From Clostridium puniceum (GTDB lineage: Bacteria > Bacillota > Clostridia > Clostridiales > Clostridiaceae), in contig NZ_LZZM01000138.1 in assembly GCF_002006345.1 (NCBI RefSeq), positions 1 through 64,000 of the forward strand: 64,000 nucleotides of DNA. Reading direction: 5' to 3'. Under the pieces are notes generated by a model. That model ran no database searches. It saw only the letters and a program-made list of their open reading frames with translations, and was not told the DNA's origin. The position numbers and the translations under genes are program-made. Positions 10,700 to 18,874 of the stretch are shown here, piece by piece (within the stretch, counting starts at the first letter, position 1; every line of letters begins with the position of its first letter).

Positions 10700-11131
10700 A
10701 TGAAGAAAGTGTCAATCATTTATTGGAGCTGTGGGGGTAATATAGAATTATTAGCAAACGTTATGGGAGATGGTGCTAGGGAAAAAGGGGCAGATGTAAC
10801 CATAAAACATGTTGGAGATGCTACTATAGAAGATGTTTTGGAAGCGGATTCAGTTGCATTTGGAAGCCCAGCAGTAGATTCCACTAAAATAGAACAACAA
10901 GAAATGAAACCATTTCTAGAACAATTAAAGGACTTAAATCAAGAAAATGAAAGCAAAAATTGCATTTTATTTGGAACCTATGGATGGATTGAAGATACTT
11001 TTATGAAAGTATGGAAAGATGAAATGATATCTTATGGGTTCAATGTAATTGGAGACTTAGCAGTTAAAGATTCACCAACTAAGACCCAAACTAATCTTAT
11101 TAGAAAATTAGGTGGAGAACTAGTTAAATAA
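10700..11131 (+). CDS. Flavodoxin
   Basis: A 143-residue short-chain flavodoxin, a soluble FMN electron carrier that can replace ferredoxin. The N-terminal beta strand runs into the phosphate loop (SCGGNIELLA at about 9-18), a variant of the usual T/S-x-T-G-N-T loop. FMN-flanking segments are AFGSPAVDS near 53-61 and LFGTYGWIEDTFMK near 92-105. It lies directly upstream of PFOR, a natural electron donor to flavodoxin, though a possible terminator and about 180 bases separate them. GAGGTG precedes the ATG. Confidence 0.88.
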   Translation: MKKVSIIYWSCGGNIELLANVMGDGAREKGADVTIKHVGDATIEDVLEADSVAFGSPAVDSTKIEQQEMKPFLEQLKDLNQENESKNCILFGTYGWIEDTFMKVWKDEMISYGFNVIGDLAVKDSPTKTQTNLIRKLGGELVK

Positions 11132-11143
11132 TATAGAGAATGA

Positions 11144-11173
11144 AATATTATAAATAGTTTTATTTATAATATT
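11144..11173 (+). terminator. A/T-only stem-loop after flavodoxin
   Basis: AATATTATAAATA (11144-11156) and TATTTATAATATT (11161-11173) are perfect complements with a 4-base loop. There is no GC clamp and only a short U run, so termination is possible but not certain. Confidence 0.35.
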
Positions 11174-11313
11174 GTTTATGTGTGTAATTTTGGAGAAAAA
11201 CTTTAAAGGCTAATTATTTAGTGTGTTTATTAGGTGGTCTTTAAGACTTACTTATATAAAAAAATTTAAATTACTAAATTTAAGTTTTAAAAATAGAAAG
11301 AGGGGTCAACGCG

Positions 11314-14300
11314 ATGAGAAAAATGAAAACTATGGATGGTAATACTGCAGCAGCTCACGTATCTTATGCATTTACAGAAGTTACTGCAATATACCCAATC
11401 ACACCATCATCACCAATGGCAGAACATGTAGATGAATGGGTAGCACAAGGAAGAAAAAATATATTTGGACAACCTGTAAGAGTTATGGAAATGCAATCAG
11501 AAGCTGGAGCAGCTGGTGCAGTTCATGGATCTTTACAAGCTGGAGCATTAACAACAACTTATACTGCTTCACAAGGGTTATTATTAATGATACCAAACAT
11601 GTACAAAATTGCTGGTGAAATGTTACCAGGAGTATTTCATGTATCAGCTAGAGCATTAGCTACTTCTGCTTTAAACATATTTGGAGATCACCAAGACGTT
11701 ATGGCAGCAAGACAAACTGGTTTTGCAATGCTTGCAGAAGGATCAGTTCAAGAAGTTATGGATTTAGCTCCAGTTGCTCATTTAACAGCAATTAAAACAA
11801 GAATTCCATTCTGCAATTTCTTCGATGGATTTAGAACATCTCATGAAATTCAAAAAATTGAAGTTTTAGAATATGATGAATTAGCTAAATTAGTAGACTA
11901 TGAAGCATTAGCTGCATTCAGATCTAGAGCTTTAAATCCAGATCATCCTGTAACTAGAGGAACTGCTCAAAATGCAGATATCTATTTCCAAGAAAGAGAA
12001 TCAGTTAACAAGTTCTATGATGAACTTCCAGAAGTAGTTGAAAGCTATATGGCTGAAATTACTAAATTAACAGGTAGAGAATATCACTGTTTTGATTACT
12101 ATGGAGCACAAGATGCTGATAGAGTAATCATAGCTATGGGTTCTGCTACTGACGTTTGTGAAGAAACTATAGATTACTTAAACGCTAATGGACAAAAAGT
12201 TGGTGTTGTTAAAGTAAGATTATTCAGACCATTCTCAAATGAAAAATTATTAGCGGCTATTCCAAAGACAGCCAAGAAAATTGCTGTTTTAGATAGAACT
12301 AAAGAACCAGGAGCTGCTGGTGAACCACTATACCTAGATGTAAGAAATGCATTCTTCGGACAAGCAGATGCACCAATCGTTGTTGGTGGTAGATTCGGTT
12401 TAGGTTCAAAGGATCCAAATCCAGGACATATTGCTGCAGTTTATGCTAACTTAGCACAAGAAGCACCAAAGAATGGATTCACAATTGGAATCAATGATGA
12501 CGTTACAAATACTTCATTAGAAGTAACTGAAGATATAGATGCTACTCCAGAAGGAACTACAGCTTGTAAGTTCTGGGGATTAGGATCAGATGGTACTGTT
12601 GGAGCAAACAAGAGTGCAATCAAGATTATTGGAGATCATACAGACATGTATGCTCAAGGATACTTCTTCTATGATTCAAAGAAATCAGGTGGAATTACAG
12701 TATCTCACTTAAGATTTGGTAAGAAAGCAATTAAGTCACCATACTTAATAAACAAAGCAGACTTTGTTTCATGTTCTAACCAATCATACATCCACAAATA
12801 CAATGTACTTGATGGATTAAAGCCAAATTCTACTTTCTTATTAAATACTATCTGGAGTCCAGAAGATTTAGAAGAAAAGTTACCAGCTTCATATAAGCAA
12901 TTTATAGCTAAAAACAACGTTAAGTTCTATACTATAAATGCTGTAGGAATTGCTCAAGAAATTGGTCTTGGCGGAAGAATCAACATGATAATGCAATCAG
13001 CTTTCTTTAAGCTTGCTAACATTATTCCAGTTGAAGATGCTGTTAAGTACTTAAAAGATGCTGTTGTATCTTCTTATGGTAAGAAGGGTGAAAAAGTTGT
13101 TAACATGAACAATGCAGCTATCGATAAAGGTGTTGAAGCAATGGTAGCAATTAATGTACCAGAAGCTTGGAAAACAGCTGTAGATGCAGAAGTTGCGGAT
13201 ACTAAGAAGAAATCAGACTTTGTTAAGAATATAGTTATCCCAATGAACAGACAAGAAGGTGATGCGCTTCCAGTTTCAACATTTGTAGGAATGGAAGATG
13301 GTACATTTGAACAAGGTACTGCTGCTTTCGAAAAGAGAGGTATTGCAGTAAATGTTCCTGAATGGGATTCAGAAAAATGTATCCAATGTAATCAATGTTC
13401 ATATGTATGTCCACATGCTGTAATAAGACCATTCTTATTAACAGAAGCTGAAAAGAATGCTGCTCCAGAAATAGTAACAGCAGTTGCAGCTAAGGGATTA
13501 AAGACAGAAGAACCATTATTCTACAGTATGGGAATTTCACCATTAGATTGTAGTGGTTGTGGAAACTGTGCTCAAATATGTCCAGCACCAGGAAAAGCGT
13601 TAGTTATGAAACCACAAGAAAGTCAACACGTTAGAATTCCAGGATGGGATTATTTAACTGAAGATATATCAGTAAAGGCTAACCCAATGAATAAGAACAC
13701 AGTTAAAGGTAGTCAATTTGAACAACCATTACTTGAGTTCTCTGGAGCTTGTGCTGGTTGTGGAGAAACTCCATATGCTAAGCTTATAACTCAATTATTT
13801 GGAGACAGAATGATGATTGCTAATGCAACTGGATGTTCATCAATTTGGGGTGGATCAGCACCTTCGACTCCATACACAACTAACAAAGAAGGACATGGTC
13901 CAGCTTGGGCTAATTCATTATTCGAAGATAATGCTGAATATGGATTAGGTATGTTCTTAGGTGTTAAATCAATGAGACAAAGAATTGGTTCAAAAGCAGA
14001 AGAAGCTATAAAAGCTGGTGATGCTGCAAGTGCTGAATTACAAGATTGGTTAAACAATATTGATGAAAGTGCTGGTACTAGAGAAAGAGCTGCTAAATTA
14101 GTTGCTGCTTTAGAAAAATCTGGATCGGATATAGCTAAGTCTATATTAGAAGATAAAGAATACTTCGTTAAGAGATCTCAATGGATCTTCGGAGGAGATG
14201 GATGGGCATACGATATCGGATACGGTGGAGTTGACCATGTATTAGCATCAGGAGAAGATGTAAACATATTTGTATTTGATACAGAAGTTTACTCAAATAC

Positions 14301-14823
14301 AGGTGGTCAATCATCTAAATCTACTCCAACTGCTGCAATAGCTAAATTTGCTGCAAGTGGTAAAAAGACTAAGAAAAAAGATCTTGGTATGATGGCTATG
14401 ACTTATGGTTATGTATATGTAGCTCAAGTTAACATGGGAGCTGATAAGAATCAAGTTCTTAAAGCAATTGCAGAAGCAGAAGCTTATAAAGGACCATCGT
14501 TAATAATTGCTTATGCACCATGTATTAACCATGGATTAAGAATTGGTATGGGTAACAGCCAAGAAGAAGCTAAGAGAGCTACTGAATCAGGATACTGGGG
14601 AATGTACAGATTCAATCCAGAATTAAAAGAAGCTGGAAAGAATCCATTTAGCTTAGATTCTAAAGAACCAAAATCAGACTTTAAGGAATTCTTAATGGGA
14701 GAAGTTAGATACTCTTCACTTGCTAAGGCATTCCCAGAACAAGCTGAAGCTTTATTTGAAAAGACTAAGAAAGATGCTATGGAAAGATTAGAAGGATACA
14801 AGAAATTAGCTAATCAACAATAG
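11314..14823 (+). CDS. nifJ: Pyruvate:ferredoxin (flavodoxin) oxidoreductase
   Basis: Single-chain homodimeric PFOR of 1169 residues, the normal size. It oxidises pyruvate and CoA to acetyl-CoA and CO2, reducing ferredoxin or flavodoxin, and is the central catabolic step of saccharolytic clostridia. N-terminal domain I has YPITPSSPMAEH. Two [4Fe-4S] motifs start at C689 (CIQCNQCSYVCP) and C746 (CSGCGNCAQICP). A third cluster is suggested by CAGCGETPY, and the TPP site is GDGWAYDIGYGG from 961. Codon choice is more biased than in neighbours, fitting very high expression. GAGGGG precedes the ATG. A strong terminator follows. Confidence 0.95.
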   Translation: MRKMKTMDGNTAAAHVSYAFTEVTAIYPITPSSPMAEHVDEWVAQGRKNIFGQPVRVMEMQSEAGAAGAVHGSLQAGALTTTYTASQGLLLMIPNMYKIAGEMLPGVFHVSARALATSALNIFGDHQDVMAARQTGFAMLAEGSVQEVMDLAPVAHLTAIKTRIPFCNFFDGFRTSHEIQKIEVLEYDELAKLVDYEALAAFRSRALNPDHPVTRGTAQNADIYFQERESVNKFYDELPEVVESYMAEITKLTGREYHCFDYYGAQDADRVIIAMGSATDVCEETIDYLNANGQKVGVVKVRLFRPFSNEKLLAAIPKTAKKIAVLDRTKEPGAAGEPLYLDVRNAFFGQADAPIVVGGRFGLGSKDPNPGHIAAVYANLAQEAPKNGFTIGINDDVTNTSLEVTEDIDATPEGTTACKFWGLGSDGTVGANKSAIKIIGDHTDMYAQGYFFYDSKKSGGITVSHLRFGKKAIKSPYLINKADFVSCSNQSYIHKYNVLDGLKPNSTFLLNTIWSPEDLEEKLPASYKQFIAKNNVKFYTINAVGIAQEIGLGGRINMIMQSAFFKLANIIPVEDAVKYLKDAVVSSYGKKGEKVVNMNNAAIDKGVEAMVAINVPEAWKTAVDAEVADTKKKSDFVKNIVIPMNRQEGDALPVSTFVGMEDGTFEQGTAAFEKRGIAVNVPEWDSEKCIQCNQCSYVCPHAVIRPFLLTEAEKNAAPEIVTAVAAKGLKTEEPLFYSMGISPLDCSGCGNCAQICPAPGKALVMKPQESQHVRIPGWDYLTEDISVKANPMNKNTVKGSQFEQPLLEFSGACAGCGETPYAKLITQLFGDRMMIANATGCSSIWGGSAPSTPYTTNKEGHGPAWANSLFEDNAEYGLGMFLGVKSMRQRIGSKAEEAIKAGDAASAELQDWLNNIDESAGTRERAAKLVAALEKSGSDIAKSILEDKEYFVKRSQWIFGGDGWAYDIGYGGVDHVLASGEDVNIFVFDTEVYSNTGGQSSKSTPTAAIAKFAASGKKTKKKDLGMMAMTYGYVYVAQVNMGADKNQVLKAIAEAEAYKGPSLIIAYAPCINHGLRIGMGNSQEEAKRATESGYWGMYRFNPELKEAGKNPFSLDSKEPKSDFKEFLMGEVRYSSLAKAFPEQAEALFEKTKKDAMERLEGYKKLANQQ

Positions 14824-14861
14824 TATTAAAAATGATTAAATAACTAAATTTGCGCGAAAAT

Positions 14862-14913
14862 AAAGAAGTTACTTATTTATAGAAATTATTCTATAAATAG
14901 TGGCTTCTTTTTT
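14862..14913 (+). terminator. Rho-independent terminator after PFOR
   Basis: AAAGAAG with ATTTATAGAA on the left pairs with TTCTATAAAT and CTTCTTT on the right, ending in a T run at 14907-14913. The stem is interrupted by an internal loop. It is 39 bases after the PFOR stop. Confidence 0.8.
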
Positions 14914-14984
14914 ATGAATAATTAATTAATCAGTTTTTTTTATTTTAGGGTTTTAATTTTATTCGATAAAGGGTAAAATTGAAT

Positions 14985-15000
14985 TAGGTATAGATACCTA
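14985..15000. promoter_or_regulatory. Palindromic operator-like site
   Basis: TAGGTAT (14985-14991) and ATACCTA (14994-15000) are perfect 7-base arms around AG, 21 bases before the start codon of the Cys/His-rich gene. The same half-site words recur at 17068-17081 and 17185-17198. No regulator can be named. Confidence 0.35.
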
Positions 15001-15021
15001 GAACCTAAAGGAGGTCAAATT

Positions 15022-15393
15022 ATGGAAAAAGATTTAGAAAAATGCGGATGTAATAGTGAAGAAGGAACTTGTGGTTGTGGTGGACATAATCATGATGATA
15101 AGGAACATGAATGTTGTGGTGGACATGATCATGAACATGAATGTGGTTGTGGATGCAATGATGATGAAGAAAGCTTCGTTATAGATTTAGAAGATGAAAA
15201 TGGAAATGTAGTTACATGTCCTATAATCGATGAATTTGAATTTGAAGAAAAAGTATATTACTTAGCTCAAAATCCAGAAGAAGATTCAGTATATCTTTTT
15301 AGACTTGATGATGAAGAACTTGTAGTTCCTGAGGAAGAAGAATTTGATAGGGTATCAGCTTATTATCAAGATGAATTAGTGGGTGAAGAATAA
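15022..15393 (+). CDS. DUF1292-type protein with Cys/His-rich N-terminus
   Basis: A 123-residue acidic protein. Residues about 8-50 contain repeated CGC, CGG, HNHDD and HDHEHE clusters, typical of a metal-binding or metal-storage segment. Residues about 53-123 form the DUF1292 domain (SFVIDLEDENGNVVTCPIID at its start), a widespread Firmicute domain of unknown function. AAGGAGG precedes the ATG. It is flanked by two terminators, so it is a single-gene unit. The poly-Cys/His extension may bind Ni, Zn or Cu, or be a source of Fe-S ligands; that is inference. Confidence 0.7.
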   Translation: MEKDLEKCGCNSEEGTCGCGGHNHDDKEHECCGGHDHEHECGCGCNDDEESFVIDLEDENGNVVTCPIIDEFEFEEKVYYLAQNPEEDSVYLFRLDDEELVVPEEEEFDRVSAYYQDELVGEE

Positions 15394-15397
15394 TAAA

Positions 15398-15430
15398 AAA
15401 CGGCCTTGGTGATTTTTACCAAGGCCGTTT
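15398..15430 (+). terminator. Rho-independent terminator
   Basis: AAACGGCCTTGGT (15398-15410) pairs perfectly with ACCAAGGCCGTTT (15418-15430) over a 7-base loop. It is by far the most GC-rich hairpin in the window and lies directly after the DUF1292 stop. It could act in either direction. Confidence 0.9.
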
Positions 15431-15867
15431 GTTTATGGAGATAAAAATATAATATAATTTTTGAAGTGATAAATATTAATAAAATAATTTAAAAATGAAT
15501 GATAAATAGGGAAAGATGAAGGAGGAAATTTAAAAGAGATTTCTATATGTAAAATTTAATGAATTACGAAGTGATTTTATTCTAAATTATTAATTATTCA
15601 GTATTAATTGTTCGTTGATTAACAGAAGATGAGCAAGCATATTGTTTACAATTTAATGTATTAATGATATATTTTTAATATGTGACAAGAATATACAAAT
15701 AGAATTAAGACAGCTCCAAAATAACTGATCAATATGTTAGCTTATTGCATAATATTGTACTCTAAAGTTGCAATTAATAATTTAAGAATAAAAATATAAA
15801 TTATTGATACCAATATATGCTTATATATGGAAAGTTATTTTTGTGTCTAACTGGAGGGAATAAAGCA
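15431..15867. other. AT-rich intergenic region with a possible repeat relic
   Basis: 437 bases without a credible gene. About 15706-15745 contains CAAAATAA followed by ATGTTA and CT words, in the same order as positions 10419-10443 of the structured 160-bp element, so a decayed relative is possible. No clear promoter was identified for the downstream aminotransferase. An in-frame upstream extension from 15817 lacks a ribosome binding site. Confidence 0.3.
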
Positions 15868-17061
15868 ATGCAATTATCTAAGAAAGCGGGCAATATGAGT
15901 CCATCCATTACATTAGCAATTACGGCTAAAGCAAATGAATTAAAAAGTCAAGGGGTTGATGTGGTGAGCTTTGGCGCTGGGGAGCCAGATTTTAACACAC
16001 CAGAAAATATAATTCAAGCTGCTATAAAAGCAATGCATGATGGAAAAACTAAATATACTCCAGCAGGAGGTATATTAGAGTTAAAACAAGCTATATGTGA
16101 AAAGTTTAGAAAAGACAATAATCTAGAGTATAAGCCAAGCCAAATAACAATTTCAACTGGAGGTAAACAATGTTTAGCTAATGCTTTAATGGCTATTTTA
16201 AATCCGGAAGATGAAGTGTTAATTCCAGTACCATATTGGGTTAGTTATCCTGAATTAGTAAAATTGGCTGATGGGGTGCCGGTATTTGTGGAAACATCTA
16301 AAGAAAATAATTACAAATATACAGTAGCTGATTTAGAAAAGGTTACTACAGATAAAACTAAGGCAATAATAATAAATAGTCCAAACAATCCAACAGGAAC
16401 TATTTATCATGAAGAAGAATTGTTGGAAATTGCTAACTTTGCTAAAGAACATGATTTGTTAATTCTATCCGACGAAATTTATGAGAAATTAATATATGAT
16501 GGAGAAAAGCATATAAGTATAGCGACTTTAAATGAAGATGCATATGAGAGAACAATAGTTATAAATGGTTTGTCTAAAACATATGCAATGACAGGATGGA
16601 GATTAGGATATGTAGCTGCAAGTGAACAAATAACTAAACTTATGACTAGTATTCAAAGTCATATGACATCGAATGTAAATTCAATAACACAATATGCAGC
16701 AATAGAAGCATTTAATGGGCCGGTAGAAGATTTAAATAATATGATAAAAGAATTTGAAAATAGAAGAAATTTTATGATATATAAGTTGGAAAAATTAAGC
16801 GAGATATCAATTATAAAGCCAAGTGGAGCATTTTATATTATGGTTAATATATCTGCATACTTAAAAACTACTTTTAGGGATCAAGTTATTAATAACTCGG
16901 TGGATTTTGCAAAAGTGTTATTAGAAGAAGAAAAGGTTGCAGTAATACCTGGATCAGGATTTGGATTAGATGATTATATAAGATTATCTTATGCAACATC
17001 TATGGATATAATAGAAACTGGAATAGATAGAATTTCAATATTTTTAAGTAAAATTAAATAA
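15868..17061 (+). CDS. Class I PLP-dependent aminotransferase (aspartate aminotransferase type)
   Basis: A 397-residue fold-type I aminotransferase of the class Ib aspartate/prephenate group. PLP lysine K237 lies in SKTYAMTGWRLGY. The cofactor-binding NSPNNPTGT and DEIYE motifs and the C-terminal substrate arginine in IRLSYATS are present. It probably interconverts aspartate and oxaloacetate, though other substrates are possible. The ATG at 15868 is chosen because GGAGGGAA lies at 15853-15860; earlier in-frame codons from 15817 have no such site. Confidence 0.85.
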   Translation: MQLSKKAGNMSPSITLAITAKANELKSQGVDVVSFGAGEPDFNTPENIIQAAIKAMHDGKTKYTPAGGILELKQAICEKFRKDNNLEYKPSQITISTGGKQCLANALMAILNPEDEVLIPVPYWVSYPELVKLADGVPVFVETSKENNYKYTVADLEKVTTDKTKAIIINSPNNPTGTIYHEEELLEIANFAKEHDLLILSDEIYEKLIYDGEKHISIATLNEDAYERTIVINGLSKTYAMTGWRLGYVAASEQITKLMTSIQSHMTSNVNSITQYAAIEAFNGPVEDLNNMIKEFENRRNFMIYKLEKLSEISIIKPSGAFYIMVNISAYLKTTFRDQVINNSVDFAKVLLEEEKVAVIPGSGFGLDDYIRLSYATSMDIIETGIDRISIFLSKIK

Positions 17062-17067
17062 TAAATT

Positions 17068-17198
17068 GATAGATACCTAATGTGAAAATCATACTTATGA
17101 TAATATCTTAGTGAAATAAATGGTAATTTGATTTGAAAATCCTTAAAATAAATACTCTGTATTTTTATTTTTGGTATATTTGAAATTAGGTATCTATA
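17068..17198. repeat. Inverted GATACCTAAT / ATTAGGTATC pair
   Basis: GATAGATACCTAAT (17068-17081) and ATTAGGTATCTATA (17185-17198) match in 13 of 14 positions as reverse complements, about 100 bases apart. They lie in the 248-base gap between the aminotransferase and the HAD gene. The words match the palindrome at 14985-15000. The rest of the gap shows nothing clear. Confidence 0.4.
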
Positions 17199-17309
17199 CT
17201 ATTATGTAATTGTTAATAATATTTAATTCTAAATACTTAGTTATTTTAATAAAATTTAATTAGTAAAAATGAGTGTTTAGAATTAAATATTAAAGGTGGG
17301 TATTTAAAA

Positions 17310-17948
17310 GTGAAAAAACTTGCTATATTTGATATAGATTATACTATTACAAAAAAAGAAACCTTGATGGAATTGTTTAAGTATTCAATAAAAATAGATA
17401 AAAGAAATATTCGTTTTTTGCCTAGAGCTATATTTTGTGGAAGTATGTATATGTTAAAATTATATGATGAGAGAAAAGTAAAAGAAAAATTTCTAAAGTT
17501 TATAGATGGAATAAAAGAAAAAGATTTAGCGGAACTTGTGAAAGGTTTTTATAATTACAAATTAAAAACAATACTATATGAAGATGCATTAAATATGATA
17601 AAGAAACTTAAAAGTGAAGATTATGATATATATTTAATTTCTGCATCGCCTGAATTTTATGTTAATGAATTTTATAATATAAAAGAAGTGGATAAAATAA
17701 TAGGAACAAAATTTAATTTTACAAATGGAGTTTTTGTGAGAAAAATGGATGGAGAAAATTGCAAAGGTGAAGAAAAAGTAAGGCGATTAAAGGAATTTCT
17801 TAAAACAGAAAAAATAGAAGTTGATTTTAAAGAATCATATATGTTCTCAGATTCTTTATCAGATAAACCTTTATTGGATTTAGTTGGGAAACCATATTTA
17901 ATAAATTACAAAAAAAGTCACCATATAGAAATACTTAAGTGGAAATAA
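17310..17948 (+). CDS. HAD-IB family phosphatase (SerB-like)
   Basis: A 212-residue haloacid dehalogenase-superfamily hydrolase. Motif I is FDIDYTIT (nucleophile D8, acid D10), motif II is ISASPEFY and motif III/IV is SDSLSDKPLLD. This layout is the HAD-IB group that includes phosphoserine phosphatases and related enzymes; the substrate is unknown. It uses a GTG start with AAAGGTGGG upstream. The class IV aminotransferase starts 72 bases after its stop. Confidence 0.8.
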   Translation: MKKLAIFDIDYTITKKETLMELFKYSIKIDKRNIRFLPRAIFCGSMYMLKLYDERKVKEKFLKFIDGIKEKDLAELVKGFYNYKLKTILYEDALNMIKKLKSEDYDIYLISASPEFYVNEFYNIKEVDKIIGTKFNFTNGVFVRKMDGENCKGEEKVRRLKEFLKTEKIEVDFKESYMFSDSLSDKPLLDLVGKPYLINYKKSHHIEILKWK

Positions 17949-18020
17949 AAGGTGAATGCTGATTGAAGATGAAAAATGGAGTTATTGACAGTAAATTATA
18001 CAAAAAAGAGAGGGAGAGAT

Positions 18021-18755
18021 ATGGGAGAAAAAATAATATATGAAGTATTAAGAGTAATAGAGGGAAAACCTATTTTTTTAGAAAATCATTTTAAACGAAT
18101 GAAAAATTCGTTTGAATTAATAGATGAAAAAGTTACATTAATTTATGGTGACATAAGCAATAAAGTATATGAGCTGATAAAAAATGAAAATAAATTAGAA
18201 GGTAATATAAAAATAACATACGAAGTATACAGTAAGACATTAAAAATATTTTTTATAGAACATTCATATCCTTCAGCTGAAATGTATGAAAATGGAGTTA
18301 AAACAATATTATATTTTGGAGAGAGAGAGAATCCAAATGCAAAAATAGTAAATGAAAATTTTAGAGAAAAAATAAATAAAGAAATAAAAGATAATAATGC
18401 TTATGAAGCTATATTAGTTGACTCAAATGGATATATAACAGAAGGAAGCAGATCTAATATATTTATGGTTAAGGGAAATAGACTTTTAACATCACCTGTT
18501 AAAGCGGTTTTGCCGGGAATCACTAGACAAGAAATTATAAAATTGGCAGAAAAACTAAAGATAGAGGTTGAAGAGGTTGAATATAAATACTTAGATATAA
18601 ACAAATTAGATGGAATGTTTATTTCGGGAACGTCGCCTAAAGTATTGCCAATAAAATCAATAAATGATATAAATTTAGATCCTAATGCTGGTATCATTAG
18701 AAAATTAATGATCGAATATGATAATAAAGTTAATCAATATATAAAAAGTCATTAA
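18021..18755 (+). CDS. Class IV PLP aminotransferase (PabC / D-amino acid transaminase-like)
   Basis: A 244-residue fold-type IV enzyme. The likely PLP lysine is K108 in NPNAKIVN, and the signature TEGSRSNIF follows with E141, the same 33-residue spacing as in PabC. VLPGITRQ and SGTSPKVLPI are also typical. It could be aminodeoxychorismate lyase, D-alanine or branched-chain transaminase; sequence alone does not decide. It starts where the usual second beta strand begins, so it lacks about 25 N-terminal residues common in the family. AGGGAGAG (18011-18018) selects ATG 18021 over the in-frame ATG at 17976. Confidence 0.75.
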   Translation: MGEKIIYEVLRVIEGKPIFLENHFKRMKNSFELIDEKVTLIYGDISNKVYELIKNENKLEGNIKITYEVYSKTLKIFFIEHSYPSAEMYENGVKTILYFGERENPNAKIVNENFREKINKEIKDNNAYEAILVDSNGYITEGSRSNIFMVKGNRLLTSPVKAVLPGITRQEIIKLAEKLKIEVEEVEYKYLDINKLDGMFISGTSPKVLPIKSINDINLDPNAGIIRKLMIEYDNKVNQYIKSH

Positions 18756-18830
18756 TAATGATATTAATTGTTATTTTGTGTAAAATAATATGAATTATTA
18801 AAATAATGGATATAAAATTAAACTAGGCTG

Positions 18831-18839
18831 TGGTATACT
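18831..18839 (+). promoter_or_regulatory. Extended -10 promoter for the chemotaxis operon
   Basis: TGGTATACT carries an extended -10 TGn followed by TATACT (18834-18839), 36 bases upstream of the fapA start. The -35 region is poor (TATAAA at 18811-18816), as tolerated with an extended -10. No sigma-D motif is seen here. Confidence 0.45.
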
Positions 18840-18874
18840 TAATTTACGAAGTATTTTTTATGGAGGAGATAGTT

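Noticed and set aside
13791..14057. Open frames on the minus strand inside PFOR and other genes
   Set aside because: They lie opposite strongly coding, conserved genes, lack ribosome binding sites and have no recognisable domains. All credible genes are on the + strand.
14962..14969. TTCGATAA upstream of the Cys/His-rich gene as a sigma-D promoter
   Set aside because: The -10-like word is present, but no TAAA lies 14-16 bases upstream and the gene is not flagellar. Treated as chance.
15431..15867. T-box or other riboswitch upstream of the aminotransferase
   Set aside because: No T-box sequence, specifier loop or antiterminator hairpin could be recognised.
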